From: Methylotenera_A sp963701715
Lineage (GTDB): Bacteria > Pseudomonadota > Gammaproteobacteria > Burkholderiales > Methylophilaceae
Direction: 5' to 3'
DNA: 64,000 bases
NCBI GenBank assembly: GCA_963701715.1
Contig: CAVPAX010000005.1
Coordinates: 124,001-188,000 of the forward strand
Shown here piece after piece: positions 37,440-46,281 of this stretch. Both the position numbers and the translations under genes were made by a program. Each line of letters begins with the position of its first letter. Position 1 is the first letter of the stretch. The notes below the pieces were generated by a model that had not been told where the DNA came from, did no database searches, and saw only the letters and a list, made by a program, of their open reading frames with translations.

Positions 37440-38474
37440 TTGGTTTTTAAAGAATCCTTAGAGCATGTATTGAGTGGCAAAGATTTGAGCCATGCCGATA
37501 TGTTGGCGCTTATGCAGAAAGTCATGGGCGGCGAACTCACGCCTGCACAAATCGCAGGTTTGGTGGTTGTTTTGCGGCAAAAAGGTGAGAGTGTGGATGA
37601 AATTACCGCAGCGGCTACGGTAATGCGCCAGCTTTCTACCAAGGTGGAAATTCAAGATAGAGCGCATTTGGTTGACACCTGCGGCACCGGTGGTGACGGC
37701 ATTCAAACCTTTAATGTGTCTACCGTTTCGGCTTTTGTTGCAGCAGCGGCAGGTGCAAAAGTCGCCAAACATGGCGGGCGTTCAGTGTCATCCACCTGCG
37801 GCAGCGCGGATGTTCTTGAGGCTCTGGGTGTGAATGTTAATTTAACGCCTGAACAGGTGGCTAAATGTATTAATGAAATCGGCATAGGGTTTATGTTTGC
37901 GCCCAATCATCATAGCGCTATGAAGCATGCAGCGCCTGTGCGTCGCGAGCTGGGAGTGCGTACCATTTTTAACTTGCTTGGACCGCTTACCAATCCTGCT
38001 AATGCCAAACGGCAAGTCATGGGCGTATTCAGTAAAGCACTTACGCTAAAACTGGCAAAAGTGCTGCAGAATTTGGGCTCGGAGCATGTGCTGGTGGTGC
38101 ATGGTGCAGATGGTATGGATGAAATTTCGTTTACAGGCGATACGTTTGTCGCCGAGTTAAAAGATGGAAAAATCAGCGAATATACGCTCAATCCATCACA
38201 GTTTGGCATGAGTGTGCATCAACTCAATGAGATTCAGGTGCAAAACGCAGAAGAATCTAAAGCGATGATTTTGGATGTTTTAGCCGGTAATCCTCATACT
38301 TTAAATGGCCCTGCACGTGATATTGTGCTGCTCAATGCAGGTGCCGCCATTTATGTAGCTGGCCTGCAGCCCAATATTCATGAGGGTGTTGCGCATGCAG
38401 CAAAAGTAATAGATAACGGTAGTGCAGCCGGTAAATTGAAGCAGCTCATTGAGTTATCAAACCGTGCGGAATAG
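37440..38474 (+). CDS. trpD: Anthranilate phosphoribosyltransferase
   Basis: This 344-residue enzyme joins anthranilate and PRPP. Conserved segments are D-T-C-G-T-G-G-D-G, K-H-G-G-R-S-V-S-S-T-C-G-S-A-D and R-R-E-L-G-V-R-T-I-F-N-L-L-G-P. The start is a TTG right after the trpG stop. No ATG nearby fits better, since the next Met falls about 20 residues in. Confidence 0.95.
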   Translation: MVFKESLEHVLSGKDLSHADMLALMQKVMGGELTPAQIAGLVVVLRQKGESVDEITAAATVMRQLSTKVEIQDRAHLVDTCGTGGDGIQTFNVSTVSAFVAAAAGAKVAKHGGRSVSSTCGSADVLEALGVNVNLTPEQVAKCINEIGIGFMFAPNHHSAMKHAAPVRRELGVRTIFNLLGPLTNPANAKRQVMGVFSKALTLKLAKVLQNLGSEHVLVVHGADGMDEISFTGDTFVAELKDGKISEYTLNPSQFGMSVHQLNEIQVQNAEESKAMILDVLAGNPHTLNGPARDIVLLNAGAAIYVAGLQPNIHEGVAHAAKVIDNGSAAGKLKQLIELSNRAE

Positions 38475-38477
38475 TTT

Positions 38478-39089
38478 ATGTCTGACCGTAAGATTGAACA
38501 AACGCGACAATTTGCTGAAGAAAATCTCGATAAATTTTTTAACAGCGTTCCACCCGAACTCAAGGCACATGTGGTGTCGCTCCCCAAGCGCATCACGCAG
38601 TTAAGCGCGCGGCCTGTGATTAAGTTAAAAGAAGTATTAAATACGGCTGACCAGATTTTTGATCATGCGGGCAAGTTTGCTGCCTGTGCGCGTGGTTGCG
38701 GACATTGCTGCCATGTTTCCGTTCCGATTACCGAATTTGAGGCGCATTATATGGCTGAAAATTTAGGCATTAAGCCGGTAGAGCTGAAACAAAGTATTCG
38801 CCATGAGTTGAGCGAATATGGCAGCCACACGCCGTGCCCGTTTTTAGCAAATGGTGAATGTTCGATTTATGAAGTACGCCCGCTTACCTGCCGTATGCAC
38901 ATGAATTTTGACCGTGATAATTATTGGTGCCTTCATGAGAATTGGCTTAAGCCTGAGGCTGAAATTCCACGCCCAACCATACAGCCTTTGATTGATGCTT
39001 ATCATATGGCGATAGGTAGCACTAGGCCGATTATGGCGGATATTCGTGATTTCTTTCCGCAAGGCCGTATGACTAATGCCACCCAATAA
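38478..39089 (+). CDS. YkgJ-family cysteine cluster protein
   Basis: This 203-residue protein has the family's metal-chelating Cys pattern: C-A-R-G-C-G-H-C-C, then C-P-F-L-A-N-G-E-C-S-I-Y and R-P-L-T-C-R. Such proteins are thought to bind zinc or iron, and the function is unknown. It begins three bases after trpD and overlaps the next gene by 14 bases, so it is embedded in the trp operon although it has no known tryptophan role. Confidence 0.85.
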   Translation: MSDRKIEQTRQFAEENLDKFFNSVPPELKAHVVSLPKRITQLSARPVIKLKEVLNTADQIFDHAGKFAACARGCGHCCHVSVPITEFEAHYMAENLGIKPVELKQSIRHELSEYGSHTPCPFLANGECSIYEVRPLTCRMHMNFDRDNYWCLHENWLKPEAEIPRPTIQPLIDAYHMAIGSTRPIMADIRDFFPQGRMTNATQ

Positions 39090-39513
39090 AATTTTAATAT
39101 TATTTATTGTCTTGCTGAGCGTCGCTTGCAAGGCAGATTACCCAAGCGCGGTTGCAGAGCAAGTTGTCACGCAGGCGCAGGCCACGAGTCAGGCGGAAAC
39201 AGCTTACCAGAAGCATTTATCAGATGTTTGGGTAGAGGGTGAAGGTGAAGTGACAAAAATTCTGGCAGATGACAACAAAGGTTCGCGACACCAGCGTTTT
39301 TTGGTCAAAATGGGCAATGGAAAAACACTGCTTTTTGCACATAATGTTGACCTTGCACCTCGGCTGGATGCGCTACAAATAGGTGATTTCGTCACTTTTC
39401 GCGGCGAATACGTTTACAATCCCAAAGGCGGCGTAATTCATTGGACGCATCGCGACCCGCAAGGTGCGCACGAAGCAGGCTGGATTAAACATAAAGGCAA
39501 TTTATATCAATGA
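39076..39513 (+). CDS. DUF3465 putative lipoprotein
   Basis: This 145-residue protein has a short signal and lipobox (S-V-A-C, Cys18). The C-terminal domain has D-N-K-G-S-R-H-Q-R-F, G-D-F-V-T-F-R-G-E-Y and G-G-V-I-H-W-T-H-R-D-P, the pattern of DUF3465, an OB-like small domain in proteobacterial secreted proteins. The function is unknown. It overlaps the YkgJ-like gene by 14 bases and trpC by 4 bases. Confidence 0.75.
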   Translation: MPPNKILILFIVLLSVACKADYPSAVAEQVVTQAQATSQAETAYQKHLSDVWVEGEGEVTKILADDNKGSRHQRFLVKMGNGKTLLFAHNVDLAPRLDALQIGDFVTFRGEYVYNPKGGVIHWTHRDPQGAHEAGWIKHKGNLYQ

Positions 39514-40298
39514 GTGATATTTTAAATAAAATTTTAGCAACAAAACGTACAGAGGTAGCTACAGCGCAAGCATCTAAGCCGCTTGCTACGATGCAGGATT
39601 TAGCTAAAAATCAGTCAAATCCACGTGATTTCGTGGGCGCTATACGCGCCAAAATTGCCGCAGGGCAAGCGGCAGTCATTGCGGAAATTAAAAAAGCCAG
39701 TCCATCCAAAGGTGTAATCCGTGCAGATTTTAAACCCGCAGAAATCGCCAAAAGCTATGAGACAGGCGGCGCAGCGTGTATGTCAGTACTTACTGACGTT
39801 GAATATTTTCAGGGCTCGGCTGACTATTTAAAACAAGCGCGTGCGGCGTGCAGCCTGCCGGTGTTGCGCAAAGATTTTATGATAGACCCGTACCAAGTCT
39901 ACGAGGCACGTGCCATGGGCGCGGACTGTATTCTGCTGATTGCAGCGGCAATAGATTTAGAAAAAATGCGCGAGCTGGAAAACATTGCCCATAACTTAGG
40001 TATGGCGGTGCTGGTGGAAGTGCATAACGGCGAAGAATTAGACTTGGCATTGCAACTTAAAACGCCGCTGTTGGGCATTAACAATCGCAATCTGCGCACC
40101 TTTGATGTGACGCTGCAAACCACGCTGGATTTGCTTGGCCGTATCCCACAAGACAAAATTGTGGTCACAGAAAGTGGCATTTTCACTAGCGACGACGTTG
40201 CGCTGATGCGCAAACATAATGTGCATACTTTTCTCGTTGGCGAGGCGTTTATGCGCCAAGATGACCCCGGAGCAGAACTCAGAAAGGTTTTTTCATGA
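39510..40298 (+). CDS. trpC: Indole-3-glycerol phosphate synthase
   Basis: This 262-residue TIM-barrel enzyme forms the indole ring. Conserved segments are V-I-A-E-I-K-K-A-S-P-S-K-G, L-R-K-D-F-M-I-D-P-Y-Q and G-I-N-N-R-N-L-R-T-F. It overlaps DUF3465 by four bases (ATGA) and hemB by four bases, so the operon is tightly coupled. No trpF, trpB or trpA is in this window. Confidence 0.97.
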   Translation: MSDILNKILATKRTEVATAQASKPLATMQDLAKNQSNPRDFVGAIRAKIAAGQAAVIAEIKKASPSKGVIRADFKPAEIAKSYETGGAACMSVLTDVEYFQGSADYLKQARAACSLPVLRKDFMIDPYQVYEARAMGADCILLIAAAIDLEKMRELENIAHNLGMAVLVEVHNGEELDLALQLKTPLLGINNRNLRTFDVTLQTTLDLLGRIPQDKIVVTESGIFTSDDVALMRKHNVHTFLVGEAFMRQDDPGAELRKVFS

Positions 40299-41293
40299 CG
40301 AATCAATTTTTAGCAATCCGTCCGCGCCGTATGCGCAAAGATGAGTTTTCACGCCGTTTGATGCGTGAGCATGTACTCACTACCAACGATTTGATTTACC
40401 CCGTTTTCGTGCTGGATGGTGAAAATCGTACCGAAGATGTTGCCTCGATGCCGGGCGTGCAACGCCAGAGCATTGATGTGCTGCTTAAAGCTGCGGGTGA
40501 GTGTGTCAAGCTGGGCATTCCGGCCATGGCTCTGTTTCCAGTTGTTGAGCATCAATATAAAAGTCTGGATGCGGCTGAAGCTTACAATAAAAATGGTTTA
40601 GTGCCGCGTACGATTAAAGCGCTAAAGGCCGCTTATCCTGAACTAGGTGTGATTACCGATGTGGCGCTAGACCCATACACGACGCATGGGCAGGATGGGC
40701 TGATTGACGACACCGGTTATGTGCTAAACGACGAAACGGTGGAAGTGTTGGTAAAGCAGGCGTTATGCCATGCCGAAGCAGGCGTGGATATCGTCGCCCC
40801 GAGCGACATGATGGATGGCCGCATTGGTGCGATACGCGATGCGCTGGAGGAAGCAGGCTTTATCCATACACGTATTTTGGCCTATTCCGCCAAATATGCC
40901 TCCAGCTTTTACGGACCTTTCCGCGATGCGGTCGGCTCTTCTGCTAACTTGGGCAAAGGCAATAAATACACTTACCAGATGGATCCTGCCAATTCTGACG
41001 AGGCGATTAAAGAAGTTGCTCTGGATATTGAAGAAGGCGCAGATATGGTGATGGTCAAGCCCGGCATGCCATATTTGGACATTGTGCGACGCGTGAAAGA
41101 GGAGTTTGGCGTGCCGACCTTTGCCTACCAGGTGAGTGGCGAATATGCCATGCTGAAAGCCGCCGCGCAGAATGGCTGGCTGGATGAAAAGGCTTGTGTA
41201 TTGGAGAGTTTGCTGGCGTTTAAACGTGCAGGCGCAGATGGGGTGTTGACGTATTTTGCGATGGATGTGGCGAGATGGTTGAAAGATAGTTAA
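40295..41293 (+). CDS. hemB: Delta-aminolevulinic acid dehydratase (porphobilinogen synthase)
   Basis: This 332-residue enzyme condenses two 5-aminolevulinates. The active-site lysines are in A-Y-S-A-K-Y-A-S-S-F-Y-G and V-M-V-K-P-G-M-P-Y. The metal region reads D-V-A-L-D-P-Y-T-T-H-G-Q-D-G (122-135), the Asp-rich, cysteine-free form, so it should be a magnesium-type rather than zinc-type enzyme. It overlaps trpC by four bases. Confidence 0.96.
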   Translation: MTNQFLAIRPRRMRKDEFSRRLMREHVLTTNDLIYPVFVLDGENRTEDVASMPGVQRQSIDVLLKAAGECVKLGIPAMALFPVVEHQYKSLDAAEAYNKNGLVPRTIKALKAAYPELGVITDVALDPYTTHGQDGLIDDTGYVLNDETVEVLVKQALCHAEAGVDIVAPSDMMDGRIGAIRDALEEAGFIHTRILAYSAKYASSFYGPFRDAVGSSANLGKGNKYTYQMDPANSDEAIKEVALDIEEGADMVMVKPGMPYLDIVRRVKEEFGVPTFAYQVSGEYAMLKAAAQNGWLDEKACVLESLLAFKRAGADGVLTYFAMDVARWLKDS

Positions 41294-41300
41294 TTTATTA

Positions 41301-41591
41301 ATGATGAAAAAGGTTGTTTATAAAATTACATATCCTAATGGCAAAATCTATGTGGGTAAGGATTTAACAAACACTCTTACTTATTTTGGCAGCGCAAATG
41401 ATGTGTTGGTCAAAAAAGACTTTACTGAAGGGCAAATGAAGTTTTTTACCGTCACGAAAGAAATACTTTTTGAGTCAGAAGATGCTGAAGAAGTTAATAA
41501 AGTAGAAGCAAAGCTTATCGTTGAATTGCAAGCCAATAATCCAAAAATAGGCTACAACATGTGGCCAAAGTTTAAAAAAGTAATTAATTAG
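41301..41591 (+). CDS. Small GIY-YIG-like nuclease domain protein
   Basis: This 96-residue protein is a single domain resembling phage or homing-type GIY-YIG nucleases: V-Y-K-I-T-Y-P-N-G-K-I-Y-V-G-K (6-20), Y-F-G-S (28-31), a possible catalytic Glu69 in K-V-E-A-K-L and an I-G-Y-N-M-W end. The expected Arg after the YIG motif is not obvious, so activity is uncertain. The gene is visibly richer in A/T and Lys codons than trpC-hemB and sits seven bases after hemB with no good ribosome binding site, which suggests recent insertion (inference). Confidence 0.6.
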   Translation: MMKKVVYKITYPNGKIYVGKDLTNTLTYFGSANDVLVKKDFTEGQMKFFTVTKEILFESEDAEEVNKVEAKLIVELQANNPKIGYNMWPKFKKVIN

Positions 41592-41610
41592 CTTATTTCC
41601 TTCATTCTTA

Positions 41611-41705
41611 GCGCCGCATCTGGGCGGCTGCGGAACTCGCGCTTTTAGCGCTTAGACAGTCCTCGCCGCTTTCCATCTGCCGCTCAAGCCTCAGTGCGGC
41701 AAAGG
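41611..41705. repeat. GC-rich palindromic intergenic element
   Basis: The 197-base spacer 41592-41788 between convergent genes holds a GC-rich block that stands out from its surroundings. It contains nested hairpins: CCGCA/TGCGG around 41614-41633, GCGC-TTTTA-GCGC at 41639-41651 inside GGA/TCC arms, and further GCCGC/GCGGC pairs to about 41701. No ORF or T-run follows. It resembles REP-type dispersed elements, but copy number cannot be judged from one window. Confidence 0.45.
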
Positions 41706-41788
41706 AGATTGAAGGTAAAGCCATGCGAATGCGATGATAAATGGATGCTTTGGAAGCCGCATGGATATTGCTTCTCAGGACATCTATT

Positions 41789-42412
41789 TTAAGCGTTTAA
41801 AAGTGCTTTTAAATCTCTAATATCTGCGCGCTCTGCGTTGCTGCCATCAACCGTTCTTTTAACTGCGACGCGCATATCATCCACATCAAATACGCTGATT
41901 TTCTGGATTCCGTATTCGGTTTCCAGCGTAAACACCGGTACGGTTTTGCGGACTTTTTCTTTTTTGTCTTTGCTGGGTTTGTCAGAAACTCGGTAAGATT
42001 TTTCGCTGCTTTCAAACGGAATTTGCTGGTTGAGCAGAAACATTTCCACTTCTTTTGCGCTATCGGCAAACAGGTGAATCTCGGTTTGCGCGAACTTGCC
42101 CGCCGTGCCATCCAGCACGCTGCCGGTGAGGTGTGGATTGAAGCGTTCGAATAGTTGCATGGTCATCAGCGCGGTTTTGCGCAATTTAGCAAGTTCTAGC
42201 GGTTGTTCATTGGCGTTGTAGATTTCGTGATACAGCCGGATTTCTTCTTCGATCTCGGCATTGGTGGGGAGCACGCTGTTTTCACTTACGCCTAATTGCC
42301 GCCCTGCTTTTTTCTTGGCGTAAGCATAATCATGCACGCCTTCTTCCGCCATCATGCGTGCGGCGGCTTGGGCGATCATTTGCCGGATATGGTCTAGGTT
42401 TTCACGTGCCAT
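41789..42412 (-). CDS. Conserved hypothetical protein, possible nucleotidyltransferase-like fold
   Basis: This 207-residue cytoplasmic protein has no signal or membrane segment. The N-terminal half is helical and charged (A-R-M-M-A-E-E-G-V-H-D-Y-A). The middle reads G-S-V-L-D-G-T-A-G, then I-H-L-F-A-D-S-A-K-E-V-E, which resembles the G-S-x-L-x-G plus following acidic strand of small nucleotidyltransferases, though the usual D-x-D is not evident. I recall similar proteins in other betaproteobacteria but know no function. It lies 25 bases after mrcA, probably on the same transcript. Confidence 0.65.
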   Translation of the reverse strand: MARENLDHIRQMIAQAAARMMAEEGVHDYAYAKKKAGRQLGVSENSVLPTNAEIEEEIRLYHEIYNANEQPLELAKLRKTALMTMQLFERFNPHLTGSVLDGTAGKFAQTEIHLFADSAKEVEMFLLNQQIPFESSEKSYRVSDKPSKDKKEKVRKTVPVFTLETEYGIQKISVFDVDDMRVAVKRTVDGSNAERADIRDLKALLNA

Positions 42413-42437
42413 GGTTGTGCGGCGTTAGACTAAAATA

Positions 42438-44921
42438 TTAAAACCCGGATGGATTCAACATACGCGCAGCAGAATCTGTGTTGTCGAAGTCGTCGTTATT
42501 AGGGCTCGGATTCGCTGGCCTGATTGGAAGTTCCGCATTATTCTGAGGCGGCTCCGGTCTTGATGGCGGACGCGGTTGCAGCGGGTTATCAATCATGCTG
42601 TCAGGAAAATCAGACTCTGTCGGCTCTTCCATAGGCGGCAGTATGGTTTCTACTGACGGCGGAGGATTTTCATGGTAGAAATACTCATACACACCCTCTT
42701 CGTCTTCATTGGTAAGCGTGCCCAGAAGCGGGTCAATTTTGACTTGCATGACGCCGTCTGGCACGCTGTAAGGGTTGTCTGGCACGCCTTTTAGTGCAGT
42801 TGACATATAACGTATCCAGATTGGTAAAGCGGCTTTACCGCCGGTTTCATCCCGTCCGAGCGTACGTGGCTGATCATATCCAATCCAGGCAACAGCTACT
42901 TGTTTTGGATTATACCCAGCGAACCAGGCATCTATCTGGTTATTGGTCGTGCCTGTTTTGCCTGCCAAATCCTGGCGACCGAGCTGTCTGGCCCTGGTAG
43001 CCGTGCCTCTGGTCACAACATCCTGCATCATAGAGGTCATGAGGAAGGCGTTACGGCCATCAATTACTCTGGGAGCATCCTGACGCGCACGAGGGTAGCG
43101 CATTTCTTCAATCACTTTACCGTTGCTATCGGTGATTTTGTTGATGATGTGCGGTGTAACGCGATAGCCGCCATTGGCAAATACCGCATAGCCGGTAGCC
43201 ATTCCCCAGGGGGTGACTGCGCCGGCTCCCAGTGCCATCGTGAGGTAAGCCGGATGATCTTTACGCGAAAAGCCAAATTTTGTGACGTAATCTTGTGCGT
43301 AACGTGTACCAATTGCCTGTAATACACGGATGGACACCATATTTTTTGATTTGGTCAACGCCGTACGTAAACGGATTGGGCCTTCATATTGACCATCAAA
43401 GTTTTTCGGTGCCCAGTCCTTGTCGCTTCCTACTTCGCTGGCCGACATCAATAACGGCTCATCTTCTACAATCGTCGCGGGTGTAAAGCCCTTCTCGAGG
43501 GCGGCCGAATATACGAATGGCTTGAAGCTGGATCCGGGTTGGCGCCAGGCCTGTGTGACGTGATTAAATTTGCTTTTGTTGTAGTCAAAACCTCCTACAA
43601 GAGCTGTCACCGCCCCATTTTCCGGATCAAGTGCAATAAGTGCAGATTCCACTTGCGGCAACTGTACGATGTGCCATTCATTTTGGCTTTTAATTACACG
43701 TACCACAGAACCCGGCTTGATTTTATGATTTTTTGGATTTTTGTCGGCCAGATTTTTCTGTAATAAACTTAAGCCTGCGCCGCTAATATCCAGGCTATCA
43801 CCATTTTTGTTAAACACTTTGACCAGTTTGGGTGAGATTTCGGTAACGATAGCGGGCACAAACCCGTTATATACCTCAATATCCTCTAAGGCGATTTGCA
43901 AGCCTTCTGCGACGTTGGCAGATTTAAGTTGGTTTAAATCAATATTTTTTTCAGGTTTTTGATACCCTTGACGACGTTGATATTCCAGAATTCCCAGTAA
44001 CACCGCGTTGTTGGCTGCTTCCTGGTTAACCTTTTTAATAGTGGTATACACCTTCATCCCGCTGCTGTAGATTGCATCCTGATAGCGTTCGTAAAGCATT
44101 TGGCGTACGATTTCTGCCACGTAGTCAGCAGTAAAGTCCCGCGATTGCTTAGAAGCCTTGAATCTCAGTTTTTGCTGCAAGGCTTCGTTATATTTTGCTT
44201 CATCAATAAAGCCGTATCGGTGCATATCACGAAGCACCTCATGTTGCCTATCCATCGCGCGCTTAAGGTTAATGTATGGATTGTAGCCAGAAGGTGCTTT
44301 CGGTAAACCTGCAAGAAGCGCACATTCAGCCAATGTAAGCTTGCCCAAGGGCTTGCCGTAATACACCTGTGACGCTGCCGCAAAACCATACGCACGTTGG
44401 CCCAGATATATCTGGTTTAAATAAAGCTCAAGAATTTGATCTTTATTTAAAGCTTTTTCAATTTTCATTGCCAGCAAAGCTTCTTTTACTTTGGTCACAA
44501 TTGTTCTTTTCCCACCAGGCACCGTGAAAAAGTTTTTGGCTACCTGCATGGTAATGGTGCTGGCGCCCTCATGACTCTTGCCAGTGAGGTTGTTCTTGAT
44601 TGCGCGCACAACACCTTTGGTATCTACGCCGCCATGCTGATAAAAACGACGGTCTTCAATCGCTAGGACAGCATCTTTTAAATTCTTCGGAACATCTTTA
44701 ATTTTGACAAAAGCTCGGCGCTCTTCACCAAACTCGCTGATTAAATAGCCATCAGCCGAATATACGCGAAGCGGAAGTTTAGGCTGATAATTGGTCAGCG
44801 CTTCCAGAGAAGGCAGTGTAGGGTAAATGAGCGTAATTGCGAGCGCGGTGAGCGCAGTCAAGGTAAGGCTGCCAACAATCACAAATAATATGAGGAAGTG
44901 CCACCACTTTTTTGGAGTCAT
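42438..44921 (-). CDS. mrcA: Penicillin-binding protein 1A
   Basis: This 827-residue bifunctional class A PBP has an N-terminal membrane helix (about 8-32). A glycosyltransferase domain follows (E-D-R-R-F-Y-Q-H-G-G-V-D near residue 91, G-A-S-T-I-T-M-Q-V-A-K-N). After an OB-like insert comes the transpeptidase domain with P-G-S-S-F-K-P-F and A-G-K-T-G-T-T-N-N. The C-terminal 70 residues are Pro/Asn-rich and disordered. It is divergent from pilM, the arrangement found in many proteobacteria. Confidence 0.96.
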   Translation of the reverse strand: MTPKKWWHFLILFVIVGSLTLTALTALAITLIYPTLPSLEALTNYQPKLPLRVYSADGYLISEFGEERRAFVKIKDVPKNLKDAVLAIEDRRFYQHGGVDTKGVVRAIKNNLTGKSHEGASTITMQVAKNFFTVPGGKRTIVTKVKEALLAMKIEKALNKDQILELYLNQIYLGQRAYGFAAASQVYYGKPLGKLTLAECALLAGLPKAPSGYNPYINLKRAMDRQHEVLRDMHRYGFIDEAKYNEALQQKLRFKASKQSRDFTADYVAEIVRQMLYERYQDAIYSSGMKVYTTIKKVNQEAANNAVLLGILEYQRRQGYQKPEKNIDLNQLKSANVAEGLQIALEDIEVYNGFVPAIVTEISPKLVKVFNKNGDSLDISGAGLSLLQKNLADKNPKNHKIKPGSVVRVIKSQNEWHIVQLPQVESALIALDPENGAVTALVGGFDYNKSKFNHVTQAWRQPGSSFKPFVYSAALEKGFTPATIVEDEPLLMSASEVGSDKDWAPKNFDGQYEGPIRLRTALTKSKNMVSIRVLQAIGTRYAQDYVTKFGFSRKDHPAYLTMALGAGAVTPWGMATGYAVFANGGYRVTPHIINKITDSNGKVIEEMRYPRARQDAPRVIDGRNAFLMTSMMQDVVTRGTATRARQLGRQDLAGKTGTTNNQIDAWFAGYNPKQVAVAWIGYDQPRTLGRDETGGKAALPIWIRYMSTALKGVPDNPYSVPDGVMQVKIDPLLGTLTNEDEEGVYEYFYHENPPPSVETILPPMEEPTESDFPDSMIDNPLQPRPPSRPEPPQNNAELPIRPANPSPNNDDFDNTDSAARMLNPSGF

Positions 44922-44962
44922 ATAAAGAACTTTAAAGAAACTGAATCTTAGCTAACTGTGAT

Positions 44963-44990
44963 AGTTTAACAGTATATAAGGTTCTGCCAA
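44963..44990 (-). promoter_or_regulatory. Candidate sigma-70 promoter for mrcA
   Basis: Read on the minus strand, TTGGCA and TAAACT are separated by 16 bases. The implied transcript start lies about 35 bases before the mrcA ATG. The rest of the 289-base AT-rich mrcA/pilM spacer shows no further gene. Confidence 0.5.
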
Positions 44991-45124
44991 CTAACCAAAA
45001 CTAAGTAACTTAATATTAGCTATATAGAAATACTCAGATAAAAATATTGGTTATATAGACTGTGTAAAAAATGGTACATCTGCAATAAATGTTGCTTTTG
45101 TGCAAATTTAAAATAAAAATTTGC

Positions 45125-45153
45125 TTTACAGGGCGTAAAGTTGTTGCTAGGAT
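45125..45153 (+). promoter_or_regulatory. Candidate sigma-70 promoter for pilMNOPQ
   Basis: TTTACA (45125-45130) and TAGGAT (45148-45153) are spaced by 17 bases, about 58 bases before the preferred pilM start. Both hexamers match the consensus at four or more positions. Confidence 0.5.
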
Positions 45154-45210
45154 TTAATGTAAATTATCACTATTGTGCATAACTAACGAATATTGAAAGA
45201 GAATTTTAAT

Positions 45211-46280
45211 TTGAAATTCGATTTTTTTGATGAAAGTACACCACCTCTTATCGGAGTTGATATTAGTACTTCAGCTGTCAAAATGGTAGAGCTCTCGTCT
45301 GCTGGTAAGGGAGCATATCGTCTTGAGGGCTACTCAATTGCCGCAATCCCTAAAGATGCGATTGTGGATGGCAATGTATCCGGACTTGAGCAAGTGTCAG
45401 ATGCTGTTAAGCTCGCATGGAAGTTACTGGGCTCGCGTGAAAAGCGTGCTGCGCTGGCATTACCATCCGCTGCGGTGATTACTAAAAAAGTATTGATGTC
45501 AGCCGGTTTGCGTGAAGAGGACATGGAGGCGCAAGTGGAAGCCGAAGCCAATCAATATATTCCATTTCCTTTGGAGGAGGTGAATATCGACTTTCAAGTG
45601 ATAGGCCCGCGCCTAACAACGCAGATGAGGTGGAAGTGTTGATTGCAGCTGCGCGTAAAGAGAAAATTGAAGACCGTGTGGCGGCTGCGGAAGATGCCGG
45701 CTTAAAAGTGATCGTGATGGACGTGGATACATATGCCACCGAAGCTGCGTATAGCTTTGTGGCGAATCAGCTGCCCAATTCAGGCAAAGACCAGACAGTA
45801 ATGATCGTGGATATCGGGGCAGTGATGATGCATATCAATGTGCTACACAATAACACCTCGGTTTACACGCGAGAGCAGGCATTTGGCGGCTCGCAGCTGA
45901 CACAAGAAATTCAGCGCCGTTTTGGTCTGTCTGTTGAAGAGGCTGAAATTGCAAAACGTAAAGGCGGTTTGCCTGATAGCTACGAAAATGAGGTACTGCA
46001 GCCGTTTATGCAGTCACTATCAACTGAAGTGGCGCGTGCGCTGCAGTTTTTCACCAGCTCTACGCAATATAATCGCGTTGACCATATAGTGCTAGCTGGC
46101 GGATGTGCTGCGATTCCGGCAATAGATGTTATGGTGCAAGACCGTACGCAAGTCAATACTATCGTAGCTAACCCTTTCCAATCGATGTCATTAGGTTCCA
46201 GAGTGAAACAACAGCAAGCAACAGTTGATGCGCCTGCTTTGATGATTGCTTGCGGCCTTGCAATGCGCGGGGTGGATTAA
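45211..46280 (+). pseudogene. pilM: Type IV pilus inner-membrane platform protein PilM, single frameshift
   Basis: The gene is split by one missing base at about 45607-45608 (GGCCCGCGCC). Adding a base restores F-Q-V-I-G-P-A-P-N-N-A-D-E-V-E-V and a full PilM of about 357 residues. I prefer the TTG at 45211 (AAAGAGA ribosome binding site, protein starting M-K-F-D-F-F-D); another TTG at 45193 is possible. Actin-like motifs are intact: L-I-G-V-D-I-S-T-S-A-V-K, M-I-V-D-I-G-A and L-A-G-G-C-A-A-I-P. PilM is the cytoplasmic actin-like protein that binds the PilN tail. The other four genes of the operon are intact, so a sequencing error or very recent mutation is likely. Confidence 0.85.
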
Positions 46281-46281
46281 C

